From Nematostella vectensis (lineage: Eukaryota > Cnidaria > Anthozoa > Actiniaria > Edwardsiidae), in contig NC_064042.1 of the NCBI RefSeq assembly GCF_932526225.1, positions 12,659,040 to 12,723,039 of the forward strand: a stretch of DNA of 64,000 nt, in the 5' to 3' direction. Shown piece by piece: positions 31,985 to 45,000 of the stretch. The translations under genes were made by a program, and so were the position numbers. The notes below the pieces were generated by a model. It worked only from the letters and a program-made list of their open reading frames with translations. It had not been told where the DNA came from and ran no database searches. Position 1 is the first letter of the stretch. Every line of letters begins with the position of its first letter.

Positions 31985-32237
31985 CCAAAAGTTCTCCAAA
32001 GATCTCGCAGCCAATTTTGTCGGCCATCTTGAATTCTTTTGTTATTCATGGGCGCACTGGCAGAGCAATCTGGTTGCGCCATGAATAGAATACAAGGTTG
32101 CTGACAAAAGAAATAGTTTATAGCCAAAATTCGTTGTTGCGCGACCTGCCAGTTCGCCAGGGTCGCGCAACAACGAATTTGGCTGTAAGTTGTTGAATTT
32201 CTAGATGTTCCCAAGAGAACTTTGGAGAACTTTTAGG
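31985..32237. repeat. Nested palindromes (foldback element)
   Basis: Outer arms CCAAAAGTTCTCCAAAG (31985-32001) and CTTTGGAGAACTTTTAGG (32220-32237). An inner hairpin pairs 32123-32146 with 32161-32183 (23 of 24 bases) over a 14-base loop. A further imperfect pair ATTCATGGGCGCA / TTGCGCCATGAAT lies at about 32045-32085. Not coding. Confidence 0.7.
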
Positions 32238-33810
32238 AAGTTGTTGACTTGAATTTCTTACTTTTGGCAGATTCTTAACACACGATGAAACAAAACTGCT
32301 TTATTGCTTTATAATTCTCTGTCGGAGGCTAAAGTCCCGAGTTTCTTGTGGTGATAATTATGACTGTTGTTGATGACGGTTGTGGTTTGACTCAATGTGT
32401 AGATATACCCACCCCTCCCCCAAAAAATGAATATACTCCACCAGGAGAACATGTTCTCCTGACCCCACCCCAGCCCCCAAAAAATTATCATCCTTAAGAT
32501 TTTTGGTGGTTGACAGGTATGGACATGCTACTGTCATTTAAGACCGAAAAGGTAAAACATTAGATTGGCTGGGCTACTACCGACCCTGAATCTCGTAGAT
32601 CTCATAAATTGAAGTTAAAACTGATAGCTTGCTTTATTTTACCCTCCTATAACAACTAAACATCTTACCTTCTTCATTTTTAAATCAAAATGCTTGCTTT
32701 GTAATATTTTTGCATGCCCTGTTCTGTCAAATGCGCAAAGCTCTAAGAACTAACCTCCATCTTAATCAGCTGGTGTTCGGAAGAACGCCACTCGATTGGA
32801 GGGGTTCCGCTCAGATAAAGAAAATTGAGAATTTTAAACTTTAATAGTTGTCCTTACAGCCCCATTCCCCTCTCATTGTTCAATATGATCTCACGAACAT
32901 TATTCAACTAGACGCATGGCTGCGTTAACTCAGGTTTCTTTTAAATAAGATTTCCCGAATAAGATTTTTTTGATGTGTAGAAGGCAATAGTAAATTCATA
33001 AAGACGTTAGTGATACTTTGAATGATCACTGCTAACGGTTACTAAGTTTGATTAGAATATATCTAAGCTGTTGGGGTTCTATTGCAGAGATAAGCTTATC
33101 CTCATATGAAAAACTTTACTTCAGAATATCCACAATACACAGTTACTTATGTGGCCTCCACTGTATGGACGGCAGGCCCGTACCCCTGAATTTTCTTGGC
33201 AGGGGGGGGGGGGGGGGGGGGGGGTGCGTGATCCGAAAAAGTGGACCTTATATTTCCGGGGGGGAGGGATTTTTCTTTCAATATTTTGACTCGATGTAAA
33301 ATTAGCTGAAAACCGTTTGCTTGCTACTTCAAATAATTTTACATTTTGAATAATTAGTTAATGCAGTAGATAACAGGCTGCTACTACTTATATTGACATT
33401 TTTAACTGTAACTTTAAAAATTGTATAAACTAAATTTTAATCACTATAGACTCCTGGTGCCCTTTTGGAAAACGCTCGACATCTTTTAGTGTGGCTATAC
33501 CTCAGAAGGTTTGGCATTTGTAAGCGATTTGAGCGTATTTATGATGACGAAGAAGACTCCATGATTTCCTCATTGTAACATGTCCGACGTGAAAGCCCTG
33601 CAACGCATTGATAGCTTGGAGTAGAGGCCATAGCTTTCATGGACGACAAAATGGGCCACGGGGATTCGTTCTCTTATATCATGGTCCCTTGATGTATGGC
33701 AATTCCGTAGTTTGGCTGCTAACTGCTAACAGTGCTAGCAATTCAGCTGAGTTGAAATTCTCTAGACCAAATAAATGAAATGTGATTGATGCAGAGACAA
33801 ATCATGACGC

Positions 33811-33842
<32 letters not shown>

Positions 33843-34137
33843 AAATCAATACCTTTTTCGCATTTCCATAATTCTTAATTTATACATTATTTGTATTCGA
33901 GACTATATCTCATTTCAATTTTCTATGTTTAATTTTTTAGTCAGTCCAGGAAGAAATATAGTAGTATAATTGTAAGGAAATGCCTAGGGCCTAAATAAAC
34001 CAAAATGGTTTTCGAGTTGGGTCCCTAGCCAGAACTTGTAGTGAATTAAAAAATGTAGCCTTAGAACACACATACACAAAATATAAACAAGCGAAAAAGC
34101 ACACAAAACACATAGCAAGAAGCACACATGGGGAGGG
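32238..34137. other. Intergenic DNA, no gene recognised
   Basis: AT-rich, with a poly-G run at 33200-33222 inside the partial MITE (own entry) and an (AATC)n microsatellite at 33812-33842. No exon supported. Confidence 0.4.
33174..33260. repeat. Partial MITE copy, AGGCCCGTACCC family
   Basis: Begins AGGCCCGTACCCCTGAAT, then a run of about 20 G, then GTGATCCGAAAAAGTGGACC, matching the left part of the copy at 35982. The right part is absent. Confidence 0.6.
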
Positions 34138-34660
34138 TTAGAATTTTATGTCAAGAGTTCCATTTTGTTTTAATAATAGATAACTTTCGGCCTTTCTGCA
34201 AAACATATTTTTATTAAGTTGTTTTAGATCAGGGGGCGGTTTTTCCCAGAGATTAGTCGCTATAACAGAAAGTGTTTGTTTACCAGTATTTGTCCTAAAA
34301 CGAGCTTTGTATAGATTGTCATTTGCTGCATAACGGGTATTATAAGAGTGAATGTCCTTAGCATATTTGAAAGAGTTGTCAAAGATAGGGGGAAGATGTT
34401 GCTTGTGCCAGCCATGTATAAATTTTAAAGTTTGGAGTTCAAAAATGTGATTTACTGTTAGGATATCTAAAAGGTTCAAGAGTGGTAAAGCACTTTCTGT
34501 ATTTTCACCAAATACAGTTGAGAAGAAAATTACCCTGGCGATATGATTTTGTTTAGTTTGAAGTATTTTTGTATTTGATTTATAGGCGCTTCCCCATGCT
34601 ATTATAGCATATGAAAGGTAGGGAAATATACACCTAAAGGTAGGGAAATATACACCTAAA
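34138..34660 (-). pseudogene. 3' fragment of a non-LTR retrotransposon (LINE) reverse-transcriptase ORF
   Basis: On the minus strand the frame reads SYAIIAWGSAYKSNTKILQ, then ARVIFFSTVF, then LPLLNLLDILTVNHIFELQ, then HSYNTRYA and LWEKPPPDLK. This order (thumb-like region, YNTR motif, W-x-x-P near the end) is the usual C-terminus of LINE ORF2 proteins such as those of the Jockey/CR1/L2 groups, recalled from memory. The stop is near 34138. The 5' part (endonuclease and catalytic RT core) is missing, so it is a 5'-truncated copy. The open part is still intact, so it is not very old. Confidence 0.75.
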
Positions 34661-35981
34661 AGTGTTTAGCCAGACACACGCCCCCAAAAATCTTATCTTT
34701 AGTTTACGACGGAATATGACTTAAAGATGTCAGGTCAAAAACGTCAAAGAAAAACTAACAGATTACCTAAAAGTGTTTAGCCAGACACATGTTTTCACGT
34801 TTCCCTACCCATTACAATCTTTATGCTATTCGTTTGCATCTCTTTATTCTACGCTTCGACCGCATTCTCTAGAACACATGAAAATGAGAATAACATAGTT
34901 ACAGTACACCTAATAAAATATGACGGATCGTTGTTTAAGGACAGCCTTTATTAGCGGTGAGTCATGCCTTCAAGATTTTAATTAAGATAAAGGAGACATG
35001 ATATTAAGCTTTCTTGGTTTTCGTGACTGAAATGTGATGCAAATCATTTTAGATTGCGATCTTGAGCGATTTCTTTTGTCTTTAAAGAAGCTCTCCAGGA
35101 TAGATTTGTCTGCACGCGACATATTATCCCTAAAACACTGCTTTTAAAAACAAGATAAAGGATCACACAAAACATATTTTAATTCTAATTTCATAATTTA
35201 ATTCTACGTCTTTTAACGTAATAACAAACTGTCGAGGAGGGGATTTTCATGTATTTGTTTTTGTTTCTCAGGCCATCACATTTTTCCCATTTATATGTTC
35301 ATTAACCGGCTCGTTAAAGCTTTTGTCTGGCAATAACACGCAACTGGTGTTTCGACCAACCACCACAGCGTATTTTGAATTCGCTTAGCGTTTTACACGT
35401 TATGGCTTGTAGGTGTTTGGTGAAAGGATCATTGTAGCTTCTTTTTTGTGGCAGAAAGAAAACCGAGCGTTCACTATCAGTTCAACGCCTACGGTAAGTT
35501 TACGTGAAAAAAATATATATTTGCCACTTGGTAATGCATAAAATAGTTATGATTTATTGTGATGCGTTTCCTGTTCCTTTCATAAGCAGAGACAGCAGTA
35601 TCTAACCTTGGCGAGCAACTGAATTGATTTACTACGTCATTGACGTCACCGTAAATAGTATAAAGGTAATATAATAAATTAGTTTTTTTTTTGTGGTCCC
35701 TAAGGATATGAAAATAAATTCTAACTTAGAAAACGACATTTAAACACGCCTGGAGCATACATCGATCCTCTGCTTTGTTGTGGAAGGGGACGACTTACAA
35801 AGGAGTAGTAAATTTTCCTGAGGCGCCGAGCATTTTGTTATAAAAAGCTATAAAACGCATTTTACATGTCTGCTTTTATAACAAGAGGAGGGTTTGATTG
35901 GTAGAAATGCCGACGATCCCAATTTGGAGGCGCGTGACAAATAATCTCAGGTTTCGCTCTCGTGACGTACGTATGTTTTAC
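34661..35981. other. Intergenic DNA with a short duplicated word
   Basis: CCTAAAAGTGTTTAGCCAGACACA occurs twice (about 34660 and 34767) and GGTAGGGAAATATACACCT twice (34618-34660). No gene seen. TACGTCATTGACGTCACCG at about 35632 holds two CRE-like boxes. Confidence 0.4.
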
Positions 35982-36325
35982 AGGCCCGTACCCAGGATTT
36001 TTCGGGGGGGGGGGGGGGGGGGGGGGTTGCGAAATCCAAAAAAGTAGAAGACCTCTTATTTTTCCGGGGAGAGGGGGAATGAGTTCTCTGATAAAAATCT
36101 GACCACCCCTGAAAGAACTAAAAGGGTTTTTTTACGCGTACCAGAGTACGATAAAAAAATATCTGATAAAAATCTGACCACCCCCGAAAGAACTAAAACG
36201 GTTTTTTTACGCGTACCAGAGTGATCTAGCTTTTGCTTTATAGTTTACAAATAGCACGTCTATTGGGAACCGAAAAGAAGACCTTCGGCCGTTGTGGGAG
36301 GGGTGGGGGGGTGGGGGTGCGTTCG
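35982..36325. repeat. MITE copy, AGGCCCGTACCC family (copy 2, right end lost)
   Basis: Starts AGGCCCGTACCCAGGATTTT. Contains two tandem copies of a ~68-bp block (TCTGACCACCCCTGAAAGAA, 36080-36215) and CTTCGGCCGTTGTGGG. It matches 44810-45118 in inverted orientation. The right inverted end was not found. Confidence 0.6.
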
Positions 36326-36551
36326 TTTTGTTAGCTTTCTGCCACAAGGCCGGTGCATGATAAATGATTTGTGTGATTCACAATAAAGCCAGCATTGGCT
36401 GCGGAGAAGGGGGCGGAAAAGAGGGGGAGGGGGGGGGGGGTTCGAGGTTATAGGCTTCATGGATAAAGGATTATATTGGACGCTCGATTATATTGGACGA
36501 TCGACGTAAGCGCAAGAAGAACGGGAAGTTTTGATAATCTTACGTCTATGC

Positions 36552-36716
36552 TACGCTTACGTCGCGTGAAAACCGGATCGACGTGAGCATAAGCGATACA
36601 TAAGCATAAATTAACCAAACTCGTCGAGGAGGTATGGGCACTAGACTACGAACTGAGCATGCGTAAAACCTTGCGCTTACGTCGAGCCGGTTCTCACGCG
36701 ACATAAGACTCTTACG
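36552..36716. repeat. Palindromic element, CTTACGTCGCGTGA arms
   Basis: CTACGCTTACGTCGCGTGAA with AACCGGATCGACGTGAGC on the left faces GCGCTTACGTCGAGCCGGTT and CTCACGCGACATAAG on the right. About 35 bp per arm, loop about 85 bp. Probably a small foldback element. Confidence 0.6.
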
Positions 36717-36745
36717 CTTCCGTCGTCGTTAGAACCAGCCTTTAA

Positions 36746-37168
36746 ACACGAGGTTCCGCTATAAAAGGAAAAGGTTCTCCATAATAGTTATCAATCAGCC
36801 GTCGGTGAGTCAAAATGTCAGGACAATTGGAGCGCTAAATTGAAATTTTATATTCAAAACCAAATTAAATATCATTTCTAGACTTGTACACCTAAAATGT
36901 TTCTAGTAAAATAATGCTATACCAAGCTATGTGCCCTCTAAAATACGAGAATTTTGTTAGATTATGGATAGCGCATAATTTAAAATTTTGCATCTAAAAC
37001 GCAAGTGGATAGCAAATTACTTACCTGTACAAAAATGGTTTTATTCCAAACGACTGACTCTCAGGGATTTGTAATTTGCGACTGCTAGGGTGGTGTTATT
37101 CTGATAAAAATTGCAAATTCGAGCCCGGGGGTGGGAGATGCTTTCCCTTTTATAGCGGAACCTCGTGT
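36746..37168. mobile_element. TTAA-flanked MITE, ACACGAGGTTCCGC ends
   Basis: Inverted ends of about 35 bp: ACACGAGGTTCCGCTATAAA on the left and the complement ending GCGGAACCTCGTGT on the right. TTAA at 36742-36745 and 37169-37172. Not coding. Confidence 0.75.
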
Positions 37169-37172
37169 TTAA

Positions 37173-40100
37173 TAAGAAATGACCCACTTTTTTGGCGACG
37201 AAGGAGGTGGGGGTGGCGTGCACGCACCCTGTGCAGCTTACGAACCTGTTTTAAAACACCACATCATGATGGAATTGAAAACTGATAATCCATTATTTTG
37301 CTGCTTCTAATAACACTTAATGATGGTGATGCTGAATTTGACAATGATAACATTCGATAAGAATGATGAAGATGATCATTTATGTTTGTTTTGTTATAAA
37401 TGATGATGATACTGATAATCATGATTATCATGATGGGTGGTTTGATTGTTGTATTTTTTTGTTTCATTACACCACAATGAATGGCTAAGTATTTATGATC
37501 CAGCTTGGGTTAAGTCCTGCCTGACTTTTGGGGATAAAGGGGCTTATTGGAGTCTATTGTATTTTCATTTGCAGCTTCCCTCTTTAAATTTTCATCGGTA
37601 AACTATACTAGATTATAATTATACTTGCGGTTTTGCTAAAAAATTAAACGGGATTGTTACCAGGTTACCATTAAAATGAGAACTTTTTCTAGGTCAAATC
37701 TCTCTGTTATTATTCATTCTTTTCAGCTTTTAAAGTACCATTTGCTAAAAGTCGTTTAGAGGCACATATCTAAAATTATATATCGAGATAACTTAAGGTG
37801 TACATCCTTTTCTTGATTTATTTGTCACTATTTGAGTATAGATTCTATTCATGTGCCTTCCGTCTACTTCTCAGTTCCTCATTTAAACCAATCTTGACAT
37901 TTGTGGTTGAAAATAAACACATTGTTTGAATTTACTCAACGATTCTTTGTATGTTTTGACTAGCGCCACCATGTAAACTTGTATTGGTCCCTCTCTCAAA
38001 CGCTAAAAAATACAATAGAAGGCCACTGCCATAGCAACTTACATACGCAAATTTAACGAAAATACGCATTTTTTATTGCTCGTCCTACAAGTATTATTTA
38101 ATTAGGTAATTTACTTTGAATTCGTGACTTTTGTTTATTTGTTTGCAATTTGTAAGAAATTGTTTTCAAGGCCCCGAACGGCGCAAACGTTACAAACACA
38201 GCTTGTTCATCCATAGCCAGTTCTCCCCCCCAAATTAACGATATCATGGACGATATGCAAGAAGCGGAGCGACGAATTCGTAAGAAAATACAAGCTCAGC
38301 TGCCTTCTTAACGACAAGAGACTGTTTGGGTAATAAAAAGCATGCTTTTGCAAATTAGAGAAAATTTAAATTCAAATATAGAGGTTAATTACGACAGGTA
38401 CCTGTACACAACTGATTTGCACACAACAGTTAAATTAATATATTCCATGTATTTTCAGTTCCGTCACAACGAGAAACGAGGGAAAAAAATTGTTGGGGGA
38501 CTTGATATGATGTTGATCTGGACATGGTGGTAAGGCGTTGAATGGCCACCGCTACTTGTTAAAAACGACAACGGGAAAAACTATCTTTGTAACAACAATT
38601 TAATGATTCTCCAGGAAAACGAAATTCGTTCGTTTTAGTGTCTTTGTATTCGTGGTCATAAAAATATGGAGTGAAAATACTTCTGTAAATCACCCACCCC
38701 TCCCTTAAAAGTAATCGGTGGTCCCATAAAACGGGGGGGGACTTAGTTGTTACAATATCATATTGTATAATTGCCGCTTGAAAAAGCTTCTAGGGCAATG
38801 CATCGATAAAGAAAGGAGACAACTATATGTAATCCGTTATATTATCTTGCCTAAACTCAAGTCCGTAATTTTCGTGAGTTTGTAGCAAGCGTGTTGATTG
38901 GATGGCGATTTTGTTTGTAAGCCGGTGGGGGCAATGAAAGCTGTGACTCTATTGTTTAGCTCGACCAATCAAAGCCCTCCATTTTCGATCACATATACGG
39001 CCCATTCACTATCAAGTCTGTCGCTAGTTCTACAACTGGAGGTGAGGGACGGTTTAGCTGCCGTCGGTGCCGTTTCTCAAACTTAATTTATAGTTTGAAC
39101 GGAGCAGCCGCTAGGTGCCTATAACGAGGTGGCTAGTGCGGTTTTTCGTGATGTTTCGTTAGCGCGATCGTCATCCAGACGACGGCGAAAGCAAAGCGAT
39201 TGTACTTTACACGAAGAGTCCTCTCGTAATCTTTATTCACCCTCAATCTGGTAACCTGCGCAAGATTTCACATCATCTCAAACTTGTCATTCTCTATTCA
39301 CAGGTACGGTAAGACATTATTTGAGGAAAGCTGGGTTGGTTTTAGTTTTCTAGAGATGCAAACACGAAGCGAAGTCGACTCGTGGGCATGCCCAGACCTA
39401 TTCGCTCAATTCCATTCACCGCGATTTTATTATGGAGAAAAGCACTCGTCCATAAAATTCGCATTTCCAGTTGTAACTAAGGACTTTGTGATGCCAATAT
39501 TCCCAAACAAGCACACATTCTTCAAAGTTACCTTCAAAATCACAATTCTTCCCTGTATCAACAAACTCGCACGAAAAAAATACAATCATTAGATCGGTAG
39601 CTAGTTGTCAGCTGGTTGTGTGGATTTCGCTTCAGTCATCACATTTTGCCTGCCAAAAGTCCATTATTTCTTTCCTACTGGTGTCGAGGAGATTTAACGG
39701 ATTGGAATCGGGACTAAAGAGCTATTTGTTCCACCGAAAATACAATGTTTAAGTAACCTTGGTTTGTGTGTGTATGCTGATGCGACCTACTTTCGTTTTC
39801 TGTGCGTTCTCAGTTTATCGCTTAGAAGTTCATGTATAATGCAAGCTTGTTTCCTCCGAAATCGCGACGGATTATGTAGCTTTAGTTTGACCACATTCCA
39901 TCTGCTAGGGTACAGAATATTATTATTCCCTCTAGTCTTATAACGATTACAGAATATCTAATAAAAAGAGGGGAGATTTAGCGTGTTTCGCCGCTAACGA
40001 AATGTATAATTGATGTTGTCGTGTTTTTTTTTTGAGAAATTGTCAATTCTTGTGACCGGACGCGAAGTTTCTTTCTTTCTGATGTTAGCGATGACTCAGT

Positions 40101-40362
40101 TTTAATTCTGGAAAATCTTGGTATTCATCAAAGACCTGTTTGTGAATCAGCGAGTACCGATTTCAACATTTTTCGGTAACTGTTTTATGTTGCTGTAGGC
40201 AAGAAAAATGAGACAGCGTTGGTACACATCGATCGAGAGAAATCAATGCGTCTTTGCAAGGTTGATTTTCTAGTTTGACATTCATCTCCTAGGCTAATTC
40301 GTACAGAGTTGGTCGAATTGAATTCCCTTTAATGCTGTTATCTCCATAATTTTATTTTCTAG
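37173..40362. other. 5' flank and possible untranslated first exon of capicua
   Basis: A CpG-richer patch at 39000-39200 may be the promoter. The first coding exon of capicua begins after an AG acceptor at 40361-40362, so an untranslated or short coding first exon should lie somewhere in this stretch. No clear one could be fixed. A GAT-rich patch lies at 37320-37440. Confidence 0.35.
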
Positions 40363-40370
40363 GGCTGGAG

Positions 40371-42059
40371 ATGAGTCACCGTACAAGAGTTCGTCGTGGC
40401 ACAGCTACAAATATGGACTATAAAAGAGTGAACTCTTTACAAGCGAGTTACAACATAACGCCATTTGTTTCCCCTAAGTCCAATTCAGCTGTTCCCCACT
40501 CAGGAGGAAACAACAACCGACGAAAAAGCAGCGATGGATCTTTTGGGGGTTTGAATCGAGAGTTCGACGTTGAACCTGATACCCAAGGCCCAAACAGGTG
40601 CACTGCTGCACTGAACTCTCCTCGGAAAAACAATGTTTCGAGACAACTGGCATTTCAACAAGCGAGTAATTGCGAAGAAGAGGAAAATACGGATAGCGCT
40701 ATTTCTGACGAAGAAGTTGAAGGAGTAACACAAAATTATAAACCCGTGACCCATAAAGTTTGGAGGACTTTGTCACCTAATAAATCACACAGGACTGAAC
40801 TAGTATCCAGAACGCCTACCCCTACGCAGCAAAAATATAAAAAGGGAGATATAGTCCAAATGCCAAATGGAATTCGCAAGAAATTTAATGGAAAGCAGTG
40901 GCGCAGACTGTGTTCACGTGAGGGGTGTAATAAGGAGTCTCAGAGGCGGGGATTTTGCTCACGCCACCTTTCACTTAAAGGCAAACCCTTGAAGAACCTG
41001 ACACCAGGACGCCAGAAAGGAACACGCAAGGGGACTTTACATGGAAAGGAACTGGATTGGGAATCTGGTGGGGATAGTGAGGGAAGTGTGGAGGGTGAGG
41101 TGAATAGTAGATTGTCAAGTAGGAACCTTGATGACAAAGAAGCAGAGGCTGCAGCAATGCTGGTGTCGCTCAGTAATTCCCGTAACCCTACTCCGTTCTC
41201 AAACCCCACGACTCCTCGGCCAATCTCACCATCATCGCCGTCTTTCAGCTTTAACTCAAATCCCAACCAAAAAACAAACTGGGCCACAACAACACCAAAA
41301 TCTGGACGTTCCTCAAGTGCTGAGTTGCTGTCACCATTTTTTGCTGGCAATAACAACTCTTCTAACACTATAAGCCCAGATTCAGGGATTCACTGCCGGG
41401 ATGAGTTAGGTGGCGGGACGCCAGCTTTCACTTCACCACCAAACACTCCAACTAAAAGAACATTCTCACCAATCTCTCCACCAGCTGGTTGTGCAGCATC
41501 ACCAGTGCCACCAACTCCACCTGCTATATCATCTAAGCGATCATTCTCTCCAATCCCAGCACCTTCTGCCATTACTCCACCCAAAAAAGTTGCTCGAGTC
41601 ATGTACTCTCCTATTCCTCCTCAATCCCTTCCAGTTACATCAAGTCGTACATTTGTTCCAGTTACTAACAGCCAGACCATCCAGAAAAATTCATTTTTGA
41701 CAGACAACAGTTCCTGCAATGATACCACCAGAAGTGAAACAAAAGTTCTTGTCAGTAGCTTGGAAAGCACTTTAACAAAGAACACTTTCAGTAAACCTGC
41801 ACCATCTTCTTCCAAAGAATATGTCCCAAGTCTTCAAATCCCTCCAGTGCAGGCAAACACGGTAGAAGTAAGAGTCTATCCCTGGCACACGCTTCTGCCA
41901 CACATGTCTATCTCAGCGGTTAAAGAGAAGATGGAAGATAAACAAGTAGTCCAACCTTCCTGTACCACTCCAGTGTTTGATGAAGATGAGTCAGAAACAA
42001 GTGATGGTCCGTCAACGTCCAGGAAGCGCACCAGATCTGGAGGGAATGATGATAGTAAG
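40371..42059 (+). CDS. CIC: Capicua exon with N-terminal conserved module and PWHTLLP motif
   Basis: Begins after the acceptor at 40361-40362; the first ATG (40371) is taken as the start because no in-frame coding precedes it within the exon. It encodes 563 residues in phase 0 up to the donor gtatga. The block [19 protein letters not shown] followed by [17 protein letters not shown] is shared with the long form of vertebrate CIC. The YPWHTLLP motif resembles the FPWHSLVP motif of vertebrate CIC, which lies in the region bound by ataxin-1 (recalled). Confidence 0.93.
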
Positions 42060-45000
42060 GTATGAGTCTGAAATCGGTTCATACCCTTAGTACTTGAAGG
42101 CCAATCATGCTGCCATTTTATGTTTCTGCACAATACAGAGTCGTTCAAACAATCCATTTCCATCTGATAACTCAAGGAAGTAACTGAAAAAAGTTGAGTC
42201 AAATATTGTTAATAAACTATCCAACTTTAAAGAGTTTTAAGTCTTCTTGCAAATAGACCATTATATATTCAGTTAAAAAAAGGAGTAGTTGATCAACATT
42301 TTTAGATGAATGTCCCTCTTAATCATTATGATTTTGGTATAGTATAGTACTCTGTTCCACCCTTTCTGTTCTGTTGATTCATCATATAGTTCCACCTTAT
42401 GCCCTAAAAGATAGCACTGTAAAGATAAATAGCCAGCCAGTAAAAAAAATGTACATATTCAGTGTTTATTTAAAAAAATCCTTTAAAATGTTAAGTTTAA
42501 GGCAAATGACAAACAGGAGCAAGGAAATAGAATTACTCCCCTAAAAGACTGTTGGTTAAAGCTCTGCATTATAATTGGATATCCGTCATCTGTTATGCAC
42601 TTTGTGTTTTCTGAGTTTTTTGATAATATGATTTACAAGGTGTTCTATTGCTTTGTGATATTGTTATATTTCCTATTATAACCAGAAAATTTTGTGAAAC
42701 TCTTCATTCACTTTATTGATTTAATCACTGACTTCTTAGTTTTTTAAAATTTAATATATGGTTGTTCAAGTTTTTAAATGAAGTTTGACTCCTTGTCTCA
42801 TCGTATAGAATATTCGTGATTGCAAAAATATGGTAAAAAGGTGCAAAATGTGATGTTACCCCATATATCTTCTGTCAGACCTTTTTAGAATAAAACCATT
42901 ATTTACAATACTACCATTAGCCATGGCCACAGTAACTTGCTGCTATATTAAGAACTGATCTCTGCACTTCCCCTCTCCTACACACCTCCTTTTTTGTGTG
43001 AAGTGCCATTTTCCTGCTTTATATTAGACTATATAGTCAGCTGCTACCAAAATGTGATATTGACAGGTGTTATTTTGCATCAAGATGAGTTTAGTGTCAG
43101 ATAGAAAGGGACAGGAAAAAGTAGGCTTCATTGACAATATTTTATCTTGTTTAAACTCATTAGAGTTTTCCGCTGGACAGTGTTAGTTTATATGGACAGA
43201 AAAAAACTCCAGCTTTAATTGGTCAACTATTGAAAGGTCAGATTTTAAAGGGTAGATTTACATCCACCAATTGGTGAGTCAAAAGTACATTATCAAAGGG
43301 CTTTTAAGATGCCGAAAGATTTGCTTGAGAAAATCCTTAAAAAGGCTTTGTGTCTAGTCATTTCAGGTGCCAATCTAGCCCTAGTTTGTTACATTACTTA
43401 TCAGTTTTCAAGATGATTTTGCACATTACAAAAGCTTAACAGGCTACAATAAACTGACTATGTATTACAGTAGCAACAAGCCATATAAAATAGTAACCTG
43501 TTATCAAACAGATTTAAAAATCAGCTTGCTATTAATTCTTGAACTCTCAATCTTCATAAATAGCTTTATTTTGACAGCTTTATTTTGAAGTATGCTGTGT
43601 TTGGCCACCCAGCAAAAAAAAACGAGGTTGGGTTCCCCCATTTTCTAAATTTTAATTTAACTCACCATATGATAAGATCCCAAGATCTTAATAACAAAGT
43701 ATAAAGAAAATCTCACAATAACTTCAATTTCAGTAGAGAAACCTTAAACTCACGAATAGGGGTTCACTACATTCTCAAGTGACTGATTTTCATGTCCCTA
43801 CATAAGAATCCATTGAAGCTCTGACACAATTTTTCACACTTTTAGGACCACATCCGTCGTCCGATGAATGCCTTCATGATCTTCAGCAAGCGACACAGGG
43901 CCCTCGTGCACCAGAAGCATCCCCATCAGGACAACCGGACTGTGAGTAAGATACTAGGGGAGTGGTGGTATGCACTGGGGCCTGAAGAAAAACAGAGCTA
44001 CAATGCTCTTGCAGCTCAGGTAAGGAAAGAATAACAAAGACTCAAATAACAGTTTGAACCTACAAACAAGACTACATAGTAAGGATGTCCATTTTTTTTT
44101 ATTAAAAGACATCTCCTTATATTGCAAGGTAGTTTTTACACCTTTTGCTTATCATTAACGAGAAATACGCATTCATTTTAGCCAAAATTACAAACATTGA
44201 CGCTAATGTACTGTCATTTAAGCGATAGTAAAATCATTTGAACTAAAAGGAAATACATTAACGAATTTTGCATAATTGAGTGCACACAATTGCATTTTCT
44301 TAACACTCATTTACACTATTCGACAACCAGAAATGAAAAATCTATTTTCATTTGCGCGTTGATACTTAACAATAGCACGAATAAAATATCAATAATACGA
44401 GAACTCGCAATCAATACAGTGAACGAAATATTCATTAACATTTTTATTACAGCAAGTGCAAACAATAGTATTTTGTGAAAGTCATTTGCGTGCTTCTTAT
44501 AAACGTTAGCGCCTCCGTACAAACAATAAGCCTTTATTACAAACAATATCCTAAAATAATTATTCAATTACTTTTCGTTCATTTGTGCCCTTATAATGAT
44601 TTTACTTTCGCTTAAATGACAGTACATCGGCGTAAATGTTTGTAATTTTGGCTAAAATGAATGCGTATTTCTCGTTAATGAAAAGAAAAAGGTGTATAGA
44701 AATTATAAATAGAAATTTCTAATTCTTACTTGCAACTCCTATTTAGGCGAGTTGTATTTTATATATCATTTCTTTGAATCCCAGATGTGATGTTTAGGTC
44801 CAGCAATGCAGGCCCGTACACAGGGGGGTGCAGAGGGTTCGAACGTACCCCCCCCCCCCCCCACAACGGCCGAAAGTCACTTTTTTGTTCTCAATAGACG
44901 AGCTATTTGTTTACCAAACTATAAATCATAAGCTAGATCACTCTGGTATGTAGCCAAATCCGACAATAAACAAGGCATTAAATAAATCCTTTTTTTTGTT

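Noticed and set aside
31951..32214. 87-codon minus-strand frame
   Set aside because: It lies across the nested palindromes and has no recognisable motif; chance opening.
39284..39592. 102-codon plus-strand frame upstream of capicua
   Set aside because: Starts without ATG, no motif, no supporting splice structure that joins to capicua in frame.
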